A model generated the notes under the pieces. The model saw only the letters and a program-made list of their open reading frames with translations. It was not told the origin of the DNA and ran no database searches. Shown here in pieces: positions 11,010 through 22,361 of a DNA stretch of 64,000 nucleotides (positions are counted from its first letter, which is position 1; each line of letters starts with the position of its first letter). The stretch comes from Volvariella volvacea V23 (Eukaryota; Basidiomycota; Agaricomycetes; Agaricales; Pluteaceae), in NCBI GenBank assembly GCA_000349905.1, contig KB722737.1:1613335-1677334 (forward strand), in the 5' to 3' direction. Both the position numbers and the translations under genes were made by a program.

Positions 11010-14000
11010 ATGTCTTCTCACCCATCTCATCATCCCTCTGATATCTCACCCGAGCCTGATCTCTGTCCGCTCTATCCCACAACTGCGCACATCGCTATCC
11101 TGTTATCCTCCCATTCCGGCCTCCATCCCTCTCAAAAGGCCAAACTCGTTGCTCACTGTCTCGAACGCGCATGTTCCTTTGGCGAACTTTCCGTCATTCA
11201 TTATCTACTCACCGATCCCCAGGCTCAGGCATTTGTCGATCTAAGTTACCACGATGATGATGGTTTGGGTCTTGTCAGCCTAACTATTCATGGTTTTGGT
11301 GCTGAATCCGACCGCGACGTTGAACGCGAAGAATGTGTCAGGCTCTTGGTTGCACAGGGTGCTGACCTTAGTGCCGACCACGGTGAGCAATCACTCTTTT
11401 TAACGATACGCATCTATTAACTGCATATAGATGGATGGACCCCGCTGCATCATGCCGCATTGTTATCCCCACCAACGTTGATATCTCATCTTATGACCCA
11501 CGGTTGCTCACCACTTGCCGTTACGCGCAGAGGGCTTACACCACTTGACATTGTCACGGCTCACACTATGCTACCCGGAAGAGAAGCCGTTGCCCTCATC
11601 CTTGAAGAGGCTATGATAACTCAAGGCTGGGATGGCGGTAGAATGAAGCAGAATAGGAAAGTTACGGATAAACGGATGAGACGAAGACAGAAGCAAGAAG
11701 AGTTGCGGCTCAAGGTTAACAAGGCACTGGGTATTCCTCCGCAATGGTGGGGAGAAGACGGAGACTCCTCATCGTCAGATTCAGAAGTTGAGGATATGGA
11801 AAATGAGGATGACAGACTTTATGTATGTGCCTCCACTGTTATCACCACATGCGATTCTAATCATTTAAGTTGCAGACTCCACCAGCGGACTACTCGTCCA
11901 TGCTCGTTTTCTCTCCCGCAACCCTACCCCAAATATTCGACTCCCTGATTAGCAATTACCGACCTACCCTTCGCGATGCCACACCAGCAAACTCGCTATA
12001 TATGTTGGCGCGATTCGCTGCACTAACGTGTGATCATACTTGGTTGGAGGATTTAATAATCGGCGCAACTGATGCCATTGAGGAGGCCTTCTTTGTAAGT
12101 CTTCATTATTTCAGGGTGAGCAGTACCAATTGACCTCGACAGAGCCATCCGGATGACCTCTCTAGCCTCGCCTTTTGGCTATACAACACCACAGTATGGC
12201 TACATTTGTTGCAATGCGACAATGCCATCAACGAAGCCTGCAGTATGCTAGGCTCACTGGATTTGATCGAAGAGGTTATCAACTCTGTATTTGGTCGCGC
12301 CTTTCTCACTTCATCTGTGGCTGTGACTGACTAGGAGCATCGCTTCAGTTTTCATTATTCGATTTGCGGAAAGGAAGATCGATAGCCTGTTGGACGCTGC
12401 TTTGCTTGACTATGCGCCGCTTGGTTCAGATACGAACTCTGTTCAGTTCGAATCCGAGTGGTCTATATTCCGCCCTTTTGGGGGCATGCGTAAAGCCAAT
12501 AGCCCAAACACTAACTCACTACGAAACGGCGCGCCTGCGTCACCACCCAGCCCGAATCGACCTCTATCGCCCTCCCATAGTCAAAATACCATCTCTCCAT
12601 CTACACACAAGCGATTTTCGTCTCTCCGTGAAACATTTAGTCGTGGTCACAACCCCACACATGCCTCTGTGTCAAGCATATTTCCAGACAGAGCGTTTCC
12701 TTCTCCGAGTGACTTGACATCTTTTCTGACTGCTCTGCACACATTCTTGATGCTTTCCGACATTAACCCTGCACTTATCTCCCAACTCTGGTCCCAGGTA
12801 ATGTATTGGACCTCTTGTAAGGATGATTTAATACCTCTTATGACTATTACTGACTGCTGTCAAGGCGAAATTTTCAATCGTGTCATCACGCGCAAGAAAT
12901 ATCTCTGTCGGTGGGTATCATACACGACTACGGTATCTCAACAGAGTCCCCTTAATCACAGTTATATCAGGTCAAAAGCCACTCAGATAACTTCAAACAT
13001 AGGCTTTGTTGAAGAATGGCTTGACCAGATGGATCTACCGCCAGGCATAAAACTGCACTTTGTTCCTGTGAAGGATCTACTATACTGGCTTCAGGTGCAC
13101 GTGAATGAATTTTATTTCTGCATTTCCTCACAAATCTCCTAGAACTTATCGTCCATTGTCGACTTTCAAGGCTTGGTGGAAACGATCCAGAAAATAAAGG
13201 ACATCAATCCCTTACAGGTATGGCCTCGGTTGACTCAAGATTCTGAGAATCTTATACAAACATAGATGCGTCGTGCTGTTCGAGACTACAAGTACGAAGT
13301 GAATGAGAGAAGGATGGATGACGAATCGATTCAATACCTGACGCAGCTGCAAAAAGACTGGGAGCGACATCGTTTGAAACTCGGCGTTGAAGCGGTTCGA
13401 AAAGAGGTACGTTTCATGTTATGTACTGCTTCTTAGCTAGTTTCTAAGCCCCATAAAGATCGGAGAGCGGGACAGGGAACGGGAAAGCATTTTGAACGAT
13501 GGTTCGAGTAGCTCGAGGAATTCCGGCTCAACTAGTGCAAACATCTATCGGGACCCATTACCACCCCAACAGCAGATCGACCTCCTCTTCAACCTCGGCG
13601 ACGCAACATGGGAACCAATACGACCACCCCAGGTTTTGGGAGAATTACTTGACTCGCGACATATGCTTCCATTGTTGTTTCCGAGCGATCCCAGATTACT
13701 TGCGGTGGTTCCAGATCGCTCGGAAGACAGCCTGGAGGAGATTTTCTCAATTCGGAAAAGCATGGACTCCGGTTCCGGACGATCGAAACGCCAGAGTGTG
13801 AGATGGAAGTCAAAGAATCGTAGGGTGAGGGAATTGGCTATCTCTGCGCTCAAGTACGTGGATATAGGGCTGCCAGAATATAGATGGGAGAAGACCTTTA
13901 ACGAAGATGGTGATCTGGTGCATCTCTCCGCCAGCCGAAGGGAAGTTGAATCGGATGCTGGGACGACAAACACAGACCCCCACATTACACCGTTTACTCG

Positions 14001-14061
14001 CAGACCATCTCTGCGATCCAAAGGGCGTGCGAGTGTTGGGGATGAAACATTTCAGGAATGA
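11010..14061 (+). CDS. Ankyrin-repeat and DIL (dilute) domain protein
   Basis: Fungal protein joining ankyrin repeats to a DIL domain, the cargo-binding fold of class V myosins, but with no motor. Probable role: vesicle or organelle transport adaptor; known fungal members are little studied. Ankyrin-like units are seen in the first 200 residues (ECVRLLVAQGADLSADHDG, WTPLHHAALLSPPTLISHL, TPLDIVTAHTMLPGREA). A basic helix and acidic Ser run follow, then the DIL region (SSLAFWLYNTTVWLHLLQCD, LTALHTFLMLSDINPALISQ, FNRVITRKKYLC, GFVEEWLDQMDLPPGIKLHF). A coiled segment and a Ser/Arg-rich tail close the protein. At least eight introns of about 50 nt interrupt it. The insert FRPFGGMRKANSPNTNSL... inside DIL is typical of fungal members. 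Confidence 0.8.
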
Positions 14062-14394
14062 TGAAGACTGTATTTAATGGGTTATGCTTGCGTATTCATT
14101 CATTCTGTATCGATCTGGATACCGTTGGCCGTAGTAATGACTGGAATGGAGGGTATACATACTATAGCTTTGTTGCAAGTTAGGGTATTTAAGATAGACT
14201 GTGTAGTACTGACTGACGTCAAAGATGATAGAACGGGGTGGAGCTTCGAGGGTGTGAGGGTCAGCTTGGCTATACGATGGTGCCACGCAACCGGTAACAG
14301 CGCTGATGCATGATGCGCAGCACGTTGGAGACCAAAGCAATTTAGGCCCTCTGTCATATCCACTCTCCTTGTCATTCACCACACCGTACCCTAA
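14062..14394. other. Tandem intergenic region
   Basis: Between the ankyrin-DIL stop and the rhomboid start, both on the plus strand. It must hold the 3' UTR of the first and promoter of the second. A minus-strand open frame covers it but has no family likeness. No repeat or RNA structure noticed. Confidence 0.4.
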
Positions 14395-16393
14395 ATGTCT
14401 TCGCACACTCCCTATCCTTACACACAGCGTCCCTTGGCCGGCCAATCTAACGACTCGATTGACTCGCACCCTGCCTACGCTGACAAAGTGCCATCCCAGG
14501 ATTCCCAGCCGCAGGACAAATACCCTTACGCCGATGATGATCCTACATACCCAACGCAACGCGCAACTCAACCGATAGACGATTCCCAAGACATCTCCCT
14601 AGTACGCAACGCTGCTGCAGTTGGTCGCACGGGTGATTACCATGATCTGGGTCAGAAGTCATTGTTATACGTATTGCTCCCTGCTCCCAATCTCATGCAC
14701 ATTTCCTAGAATATGCGGAACCACCCTCCCAAGCGACAACTGGAAAGTCTGCAGCCGAAAAATCCTCGTTTGCCAAATTCCTTGCCAAGGGGAGATACCC
14801 GCTTGAGCAAAGGATTGAAGATAAGAAGCGGGGTATTGGGCGGCAGAAGCACCCTCTTGTTGGTAAGTCGGCGCTGGTCGGTCAGTCGACAGTATTAATT
14901 TAGCCTCCTATACAGTGTGGGCGCTGACGATTGCGATGGTTGGGGTGTTCATAAATGAACTTGTCGTTAATTACAGAGCGCAGGGTAATCCCTTCTCTTT
15001 TAAAGTGAGGCAACCAATGTAGATTCCTGCGATATCACTTATGCGCCACCGATCCAGCCTGTTGTCAACCCAATGCTTGGGCCATCTTCAAGTGCGCTTG
15101 TCAATCTAGGGGGGCGCTTCCCGCCTTGCATGAAGCTTGTGGAAGATATTCCACCTCAAACGCAGCTTGGATGTTAGTTTGTCCCAATTCCTTTAATACG
15201 TCTAACCTTTCGATTATCCCAAGGTCTGAACAATACGGCGAATCCACCTGATCAATTTTGCACAATCGAGGAGGTTTGCGGTTTCGGAGGTAACCTCTCT
15301 TCATTGATGCTAGAGGCTATGAGCTTATGCACGAGTAGGGTTTCACGGGCAGGACCCGAACCAATGGTTTCGGTATTTGGGTATTCCATTTGCTGAGGGA
15401 TGCGCTTCATGCAACGTTGCAGATTCATAACACCGATTTTCTTGCATGCTGGACTGATTCACCTCCTTCTGAATATGCTTGCCCAGATGACTCTATCTGC
15501 TCAAATAGAGCGCGAAATGGGATCCGGTGGCTTCTTAATTATGTACTTTGCTGCTGGAATATTTGGGTGAGTTTTGACCAGACTGGACTTTGGTGCAAAC
15601 TGTGTATACAGCTTTTTTAAAGCAACGTACTTGGTGGCAATTTTGCACTTGTTGGTGTACCTTCTGTAGGTGCTAGTGGTGCTATTTTTGGCTCGGTAGC
15701 GGTGAGTTATCCAGTATTGTGGTTTAGGACACGCCTTGACACTTGGCAACGCGGAAGGTTACCTGGGTGGACTTGTTCGCCCATTGGAAGTACCAATACC
15801 GACCTGTGCGCAAGGTGGTTATCTCATCTAGTTCAAGTTTCTGCCGACTTATTATGACATATAGCTCATTATCATGACAATCGAACTTCTCATCGGCGTG
15901 GCCATTGGATATATCCCATGTAAGTTTCTTCAGTTAAGCATCTCGCTGGAGCTCATAAGAATTCTTCATAGATGTCGATAATTTTGGTGAGCATTCTTGA
16001 AACTTGTGACCGTTCGAATGCTGACGGAGCGGTAGCCCACCTGGGTGGGTTCCTTATGGGGTTACTCGTTGGCATGATTTTCTACCCAGTCATTCACGTA
16101 ACACGGCGCCACCAGCTCATAACTTGGGCATTCCGGTTGGCTGCTGTTCCGCTTGTCATCATTCTGTTTGTTACTCTTGTAAGGAACTTCTACACATCTG
16201 ATCCATATGCAGGCAAGTATATTGCTCTGTTGAGTGTCGACTCCTACTCACACGATGTACAGCTTGTTCCGGCTGTCGATACCTTTCGTGCTTCCCGACT
16301 GATGCCAATAATCATTGCAGGGGGACGGGTAAGAATTGAATTTTCTTCCTTGAACAGTATGCTAATGCGACAGTAGGATTGACGACTTTATAA
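14395..16393 (+). CDS. Rhomboid-family intramembrane serine protease
   Basis: Polytopic membrane protease cutting transmembrane substrates. The N-terminal ~130 residues are polar and cytosolic (MSSHTPYPYTQRPLAG...). A first membrane helix follows (VWALTIAMVGVFINELVV) and a Cys-containing luminal loop. The catalytic core is assembled from many small exons: NQWFRYLG, FLHAGLIHLLLNMLAQM, the nucleophile motif VPSVGASGAIFG, and the partner histidine in YVDNFAHLGGFLMGLL. The C-terminus is Cys-rich, CSGCRYLSCFPTDANNHCRG, ending GTGLTTL, a tail common in fungal members. One intron (16213-16262) has a GC donor (GCAAGT) and AG acceptor. Exon order in 14900-15900 is from conserved motifs, and exact borders there are approximate. 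Confidence 0.82.
16213..16262 (+). other. GC-AG intron in the rhomboid gene
   Basis: Removing these 50 bases joins SDPYA to ACSGCRYLSC in frame, recreating the family's Cys-rich tail. The donor is GCAAGT after exon ...GCAG and the acceptor is TACAG. No GT donor nearby gives a joined frame. Confidence 0.7.
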
Positions 16394-16758
16394 TTGTTAG
16401 TCTTATTCATGGACCTATTTTCGTATTCAATGCATCCTACCATTCGTCTTTCATCCATATATGTAGTATGAGTTGCTGAGTATTTCTCAAGCCCCTTTCC
16501 GTCGGTGTTGGCGACACGATCAGCTTTACCAGGGCCGGGTATCCCTCCACGACATGCTGATTATCTCTGGTACTCGTAAACTGACACTGCATAATGCAAG
16601 TGATCATAAGAGCCTGAGTTACATATTCAGACCGAGGCCACAAATAAATATCCTCAACCTATTAACCCTATCCAACGATCAACCAATCGATCCACCCCCG
16701 AAGAGCTTTTCAAGCCTATAAAAATAATATCAGTGAAGGATCCATGAAGTCAAAGTCC
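16394..16758. other. Convergent 3' region
   Basis: Between the rhomboid stop and the small minus-strand ORF at 16759-17018. AT-rich, with several AATAAA/ATAAATA-like words. A 68-codon minus-strand frame at 16437-16643 has no family likeness. Nothing else seen. Confidence 0.4.
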
Positions 16759-17018
16759 TCAATGGGAAGAGATCAGCATTAGCATGGTATTATCGTCAAG
16801 TATTGTCCTTAAGACAACATCGGGGCTTGACTTCTAGATAGTTTATAATCATCTCGAGACCAAGGGTATGCACTCACCATTGTTGCATAACCTGGAGAAA
16901 GAAACTCTGGTTCAGCATTGAATAGAAAGCGGCAGGCAGAGATCTCAGAAATTTGGGTATAGATGAGAACATTCATAAACACGAGGGTTTCGAAGTAGCG
17001 ATTCATTTGATTCTTCAT
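16759..17018 (-). CDS. Small hydrophobic orphan protein, 71 aa (tentative)
   Basis: I do not recognise this protein. The frame opens MKNQMNRYFETLVFMNVL, with a hydrophobic stretch FETLVFMNVLIYTQI that could be a membrane helix, then SACRFLFNAEPEFLSPGYATM. A canonical intron (16834-16877, GTGAGT...CTAG, 44 nt) joins this in phase to a second exon, KSSPDVVLRTILDDNTMLML, ending ISSH. Both exons together give 216 nt, a whole number of codons, which favours a real gene. A GTAAGT donor just upstream (near 17045) suggests an additional 5' exon, so the true start may lie further out. Function unknown. Confidence 0.4.
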
Positions 17019-17209
17019 AGCATGAAGGAATCGGGTGAAAACTTACCTGCTTGGTGGTTATGAGAGGAAAAAAAATATAAGCGGAGTTGGGATGGTTTTT
17101 TATGTAAAGCCACACATTAGGGCCGGTTGCAATTAACCGACCAACGAGTGCGTCAACTCTGGCTTTCTTTGAACTCCTTCCTCCTCGAGGCTGCGCTTAC
17201 CCCCAACGA

Positions 17210-18408
17210 ATGGCGAACGTTCTTCCACCTCAAATCGAATTTCAGCCTCGTCCTGTTGCCCATGCACCGTCACCGTTAGCATTCGGCTTCGGCTTACACC
17301 CTTCGACAGTGGGGTGGCAGTCCCCGGCCACACCAGGCCACCACAACCCTATTCCGTTCCAGCAGCTTGCATCTGCCGTTAGTTCACCTTCTGTACGAGC
17401 GCAAAAACGAAGGTACGAACCCGATGAAGAAGTAGAGTCTTCGAGGCCTACACGGGACGACGCCATGGATAGGAGCCCTACGCCAGAGAGACCAAGACGC
17501 ACAGCACCAAAGAGAGCCCGGGTAACGCTGCCAGGGGGCCAGTCGAAGGAGAGTACATCAAAAGAAAGCAAAAACCGGGAGGAGGGTGATGTAGACGTCG
17601 GAGTCTTGCTTGGTAAGTCATGTTCCCGCTGTACATACGTCGCCTTACACCTGCTTTAGCGAGCTTGCCCCCACAATCACTATTGCCCATCTTGATGGCA
17701 TTACTCAACGAGCACCCATCCCTGAAAAGCGCAATTCTTCCCCTAATTCCTCGACCTACACTAGAAACTGCTGTCCAGGCGCTTGCACACTCAGCGAAGA
17801 AGCTTCGTGACGCATATCCTTATTCAGCACCCTCAAGTTCTCTCTCATTTGGATTCAGTCAATCAACCTCAGTCACGGCAACCCAACATGGTAGCATGCG
17901 AGATTCCTACGTTCTATCTAGGTTGCGACCCCATATAGCGGAGTTCATGTCTGCATGCACCTCATACCTTCCATACTTTTCTTATCTACCGAGAACAGTC
18001 CTTTCATCGCTACCAAATGTGGGTGATGGGGCATACGAAGATCGCTCGGAACGAGTCTCCACCGCTCTACAGGCACTGCAAAAAGACCAATCGCATCCAT
18101 CGGAAACCTTTATATTGTTATCAGCAATAAGCAATCACCTCTTTGAGCAACCGGCATTGACGCAAACCGCGCTTGGTAACGCGCTATTGCCACGGCTGAC
18201 GCAGGAGTGGAAGGGCTGGGTGGACAGAGTAGACGAGATCGTAAATCGCCAGGGCGGCATGTTTGGGAGCGATATGGTAAAGGGATGGGAACGCGGTCTG
18301 GACGAGATGGCGAGACACCGGGACGAGTTCCGGACGATCCGGGATAGCTGGGTCACGAAAGTTGGATGGTTGGTGGGGCGAGTGTTTCAGCAGCCGATGG
18401 ACGAGTAG
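17210..18408 (+). CDS. STS1: Cut8/STS1 nuclear proteasome tethering factor
   Basis: Cut8/STS1 anchors 26S proteasomes at the nuclear envelope and helps them enter the nucleus. The N-terminal 135 residues are Pro-rich and basic, with a likely nuclear-localisation cluster (TAPKRARVTLPG). An intron beginning GTAAGTCATG near 17610 and ending TTTAG near 17660 joins this to the helical Cut8 domain: ASLPPQSLLPILMALLNEHP, LIPRPTLETAVQALAHSAKK, then long helices to WERGLDEMARHRDEFRTIRD and the C-terminal VTKVGWLVGRVFQQ. Length and two-part architecture match the family. The closely related spacing of the SLLPIL/LIPRPT block is the main evidence. Confidence 0.85.
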
Positions 18409-18645
18409 AGGGGATTGGAAAGAGGCCACGGACTGCGACTGGAGTCGTCGAGCATTCACTCATGTGCATTTCATTCATTGTCATCACCTGTAATTTGTGT
18501 TATGGTTACATAATATGTCATTGTAAAGGCAAAGGCCCTGGAAGTTAACAAGGACAAACACAGACGGAACTGGCCACACCAACAAAATTTCTGTTTTCGG
18601 AGGTGCACCAAGAATTGTTGAGAGGCGGAAGGTGCACTCCCATGC

Positions 18646-20474
18646 ATGAACCATCGTACTCTCTCCCTTGCCACAAACCTGCTCGGCCATGTTCTCCATC
18701 CCCACTCGTCTCTAACTCCCCTCCTGCAAGCTGCAGCCGCCCGTGCTTGGGTTCGACGTGTGTCCCGCACTGCACCCCGGGCCCAAGCAACCATGAGTCC
18801 ACCGACGCCTTCTACGTCCGATGACACACTTTCCTCTCCTTTTCAGACCGCTTCTCATGAGAGTATGAGGTGTGTGCTCTGCTTGGCTCGGCCTATTTGT
18901 TGATGCGATGACACCATAGGAACAGTGCACGAGAAGGCTCGTCACACTCAATGGAGCGTTTCAGTTGCCACGAGGCCCCAAATGCCCTGCATATATCCGC
19001 TCGATTTCCCCAAAGCTCTTTGCGGGCTCGGACCCAATTATCCACACTACATCTTGTCGCCTCAACAACTATAGATCACCGCGACCTAGAACGGCGCGCA
19101 TACAAGTACACAGACCCTTCTCTCGATCTGGAGTTATCTCCTTCTGGATATCCTTGGTACTGGGATGAACTTGCTCACTTAGGCATCCCCGTCTCAATTT
19201 CAGCTCCAGAGCATATCCCTTGCAATTCCCTTCTACGCCCTACAAGCTCCCGGGCACTATTTCGAAATCTACTCCATCTATCCAGGGCATCAACACCAGC
19301 ACCCTCTCTCCCAGCACTCCTAGATTACCATGACTTATTCCCCTCTCTTCAGTCCACGCGGTCCTACAATTTCCTGATCGCTTTAGCTCTTAGACATGCG
19401 TCATACGGCACTGTGCGAAGCCTCCTCCAAGATATGGTCGAGAATGCCGTATTCATGAATCTTGAAACTCAAAAACTCCGAATACGATGGCTCGTTCAAT
19501 CAGGCTGGTGGTATCAGGCATGGGATGAGGCTATCAAGATTTCGCGAAACCAAACTGCCGCTGCCCACCCTCAGATCCCACTTGTGCTGTGGCTGGAATT
19601 CTTTCGGACAGTCAAGCGCGGTGCGCTCAAGTCTTCTGCAAGTCGCATCCACCAGCATGACGTCAACTCAGCTCATCACGACGCGAGCAAGGCTTTGGCT
19701 GTCTCACACATGCGATACCGTTTCCTTATGCAAAACCTCCCGTCGTTGACTGATCAAGAAATACGATCAACCCCTGCTCGCACGGTTTACTGGATGGTCT
19801 CTTCGATGCTGCAGGCGGGCCAGCAACAGATAGCATTTTCTCTGACGGAGAACTTTTTCCGTCAACTACCTGCCAAGCTACCGGTGTCGCAAGCCACGGT
19901 TTGTCTTGATATCATCCATCTCCATATAGCATTCGACTCAGAAAAACGTGGCATTGCTCGTGTTGTTGCTGCTCGTAGGAACCTGGTGTCACTGTTGGCG
20001 CTTCATCCATCATTGCAACCGAATTCAACCACTTTATTTCTGCTTCTTGGTGGGCTTCGTCAGAGCAAACATGGTGGTACCATTGCTTGGGACATCCTTC
20101 AATGGTTTAAACGCACGTGGACAGACAAGGTAGAAGATCGGCGCGTTCGGCGGCGTATCATCTCACTTGCTCTCAAGGAAGGGCGGATGGATCTCGTAGA
20201 GAAATTGCTGGGATCTGAGCTATCATCACAGAACGTAACACGAATGCGGAGATTAACACAGTCGGTGGTTGGCAGCAGCCAGGGCCAGGTCCCACCAAGT
20301 CGATTCTTACACAAACCGTCAACGAAGGTGATGTTCAGGCAAAGTGGGAAAGAGGAAAGGTTGTGGTACCTAATGAGAAAGCGGCTCCGCACCCTGAACA
20401 ATAGTAGAAACCATGCAGGTGTTGATGAAACCTCGCTAGAAGCTACTAGATTGGGGAAGGGCGGCGTCAGATAG
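18646..20474 (+). CDS. Mitochondrial-targeted helical orphan (possible PPR-like protein)
   Basis: Function not recognised. The first exon reads MNHRTLSLATNLLGHVLHPH then AAAARAWVRRVSRTAPRAQA, rich in Arg, Ala and Ser and free of acids: a strong mitochondrial presequence. An intron near 18870-18918 (GTGTGTG...CATAG) joins SMR to NSAREGSSHSMERF in frame. The rest is one exon of about 500 codons, nearly all alpha-helical in character, with paired-helix stretches such as SYNFLIALALRHASYGTVRS, LRIRWLVQSGWWYQAWDEAI and GTIAWDILQWFKRTW that look like degenerate helical repeats. This suggests an RNA-binding mitochondrial factor, but I cannot confirm a PPR motif. The C-terminus is basic. Convergent with the next ORF, 27 bp apart. 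Confidence 0.7.
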
Positions 20475-20501
20475 TTAGAAGTAGTTAGGTCGTAATTGGT
20501 A

Positions 20502-20969
20502 TCAGATAGACGCACGCAGTTTTTGCTGCAAATCCATAATATGAGCGCATTCGGGATGCGGTAATTGATTGGAAGACACCAAAAGCTCGGGACCAGAGAA
20601 GACGGGGTAGACGGAAAGTGAAGTATTATTGAAGGCTGGCGTGCCTTTGGGATCTGCGTGCGACAGTTCTAATTGGCCTGATTCCAGCACCAGAGTGGCA
20701 TCGCCGCTTCGTACTGCTGATAACCCATTGATGTCACATGCGTGTCCGGGTTTGCGAACCCCTGACTCGTCATTCACGGATCGATCTGTGATTCGATTCA
20801 ACGCTTGGCTATCTACGATGCGCATAAGGTGCCATTTCTTTATCAAATTCACTACGCTCGTTTCTCTATTCCTTTTGTAGCACCGCTGGACTAACGTAGT
20901 ATGGCTTCCTAGCTCGCGAGTACGCGTCATGACCAATTTATCCCATTTTACATAGACTAGAATCTCCAA
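20502..20969 (-). CDS. Hypothetical protein, about 155 aa (tentative)
   Basis: An uninterrupted minus-strand frame opening MEILVYVKWDKLVMTRTREL and ending ECAHIMDLQQKLRASI. I do not recognise any domain. It is the longest frame in this stretch and lies neatly between the stop of the preceding gene and the promoter of the REX4-like gene. Composition is ordinary for the region. It has no signal peptide or clear membrane segment. It might be a lineage-specific gene or chance. Confidence 0.35.
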   Translation of the reverse strand: MEILVYVKWDKLVMTRTRELGSHTTLVQRCYKRNRETSVVNLIKKWHLMRIVDSQALNRITDRSVNDESGVRKPGHACDINGLSAVRSGDATLVLESGQLELSHADPKGTPAFNNTSLSVYPVFSGPELLVSSNQLPHPECAHIMDLQQKLRASI

Positions 20970-21280
20970 ACAAAAAGGCCAAAATCTTTCCCTGCTATCT
21001 TATTTGAGGAGGATAATTCTTTCTAATCCCCTTACGTTAAATTCTTAATATTATTCCCCCCGCCTCCACCCGCAAAAATTTGTCAAGTGCTCATTCAATT
21101 CGTGTCTGCTAAACGTCAACGTTTGGTGCCGCCCATCCGACAGGCAAGATTGGTCAGTCTCCGGCTATTCATCTGGAGCACGCGTGCCCTAAAATGTGTT
21201 CCGTTAAATTCCAAGTTCTCCTGGTCCGCCACGATGAACGCAGAAATCCCAACCTCTTCCGTTTCATCCTGCCCAATATC
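20970..21280. other. Upstream region of the REX4-like gene
   Basis: Contains a T/A-rich stretch (about 20985-21060) and a short run of C. Plus-strand open frames pass through 21087-21326 but are not in phase with the downstream exonuclease-like exons. REX4 homologues usually have about 100 more N-terminal residues; I could not find them here. Likely promoter. Confidence 0.35.
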
Positions 21281-22201
21281 ATGTCAGACTCGAGCCTTGA
21301 ACTGTATGTCGCACTTTCATGCTTGAATGTTGGCGTTGGCCCCGGCGGTACAACGTCCATGGTCGCGTAAGTGTTTTGGCATCTACGCAGCATATTAACT
21401 CCTGATATCCCGTGTAGGAGAGTAGCCCTTGTCAACTACCGAGGAATCGTGATACTTGACCGATTCGTGAAACCAACAATTACTGTATGCTCCCTATTTG
21501 ACCCTCCTCTGCGGCTGAGCAAGTCAATACTTTGGCCACAGGTTACAGATTATAGGACCTCATTCACGAATATTATTGCTGAAGACCTGCTATCAGGTTC
21601 GCTTTCACGATCAAGTCGATAGTACCCACCTCTCCCTGACTGGCGGTGTAGATGTTGCCTTGCCGTTCAATGCGGTACAGCAAGAGATAGCAAATCAACT
21701 GAAAGGCAAAATCCTCGTTGGCCACTGTCTCTGGAATGACCTATCAGGTACGAAGCAGTTTCTTATGTGGCCTGGCAGGCGAACATCGGACAGATGGGTT
21801 CTTATCCAGTGCTTGGAATACCGCATCTTGCTGTCGATACTCGCGACGTTGCCCTGTATATGGTGAGCGTTTTGACAGCGCTCGGCACTTTGCTCACCCT
21901 CGTATTACGTGTTTCGTTAGCCATTCCGAAACTCACTCCGCACGCCGCACACAATCATCGGTTTGCAGACATTGGCTTGGCAGTTTCTACGCCGGCGTTG
22001 CCAGCAAGAGCATCAGCATCCAGTGAGTCATCCAGCGAGTTTTACTTTTCGTATTTTCGAACCGAGCATCCCTAGGTCGAGAATGCGCGAGTAGCGATGG
22101 ATCTGTACCGTTCGGCGGCCAAAGATTGGGAAGAGTCCGTCTCCAAGCGGAATTGGCCTTGTGCACTCCCACCAAGCACATTTTCTCGCTGTTATTTGTG
22201 A
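21281..22201 (+). CDS. REX4-like DEDDh exonuclease fold with lost catalytic residues
   Basis: Homologue of RNA exonuclease 4 (nucleolar 3'-5' exonuclease). I assemble six exons with clean GT-AG introns: MSDSSLELYVALSCLNVGVG, ARVALVNYRGIVILDRFVKP, VTDYRTSFTNIIAEDLLS, DVALPFNAVQQEIANQLKG, KILVGHCLWNDLS, VLGIPHLAVDTRDVALYM, PFRNSLRTPHTIIGLQTLAW and VENARVAMDLYRSAAKDWEE, ending RCYL. Scaffold motifs are well kept, yet motif I, normally DCEM, reads SCLN, removing both acids. Motif III, normally H-S-x-V-E-D-A, reads Q-H-P-V-E-N-A, removing the His and Asp. Only the motif II Asp (WND) remains. The frame and splice sites are intact. The protein is also short at the N-terminus. Either a pseudoenzyme or an early pseudogene. 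Confidence 0.75.
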
Positions 22202-22361
22202 CCCTCGCATGAAAGTTGGGGCATACTACTTTTGAAGGTGATTCTTGTATGAACCCCGGACGTTGATTACGATTGTCAAGTTTTTGTTCCCGGTGTATTG
22301 ATTACCGTTTAAGCTTCTATCACAACAGCATGTACAAAGATGTAATAGTTGCAGTTCTAAG

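Noticed and set aside
16437..16643. 68-codon minus-strand frame
   Set aside because: No family likeness and no phase link to the small gene at 16759-17018.
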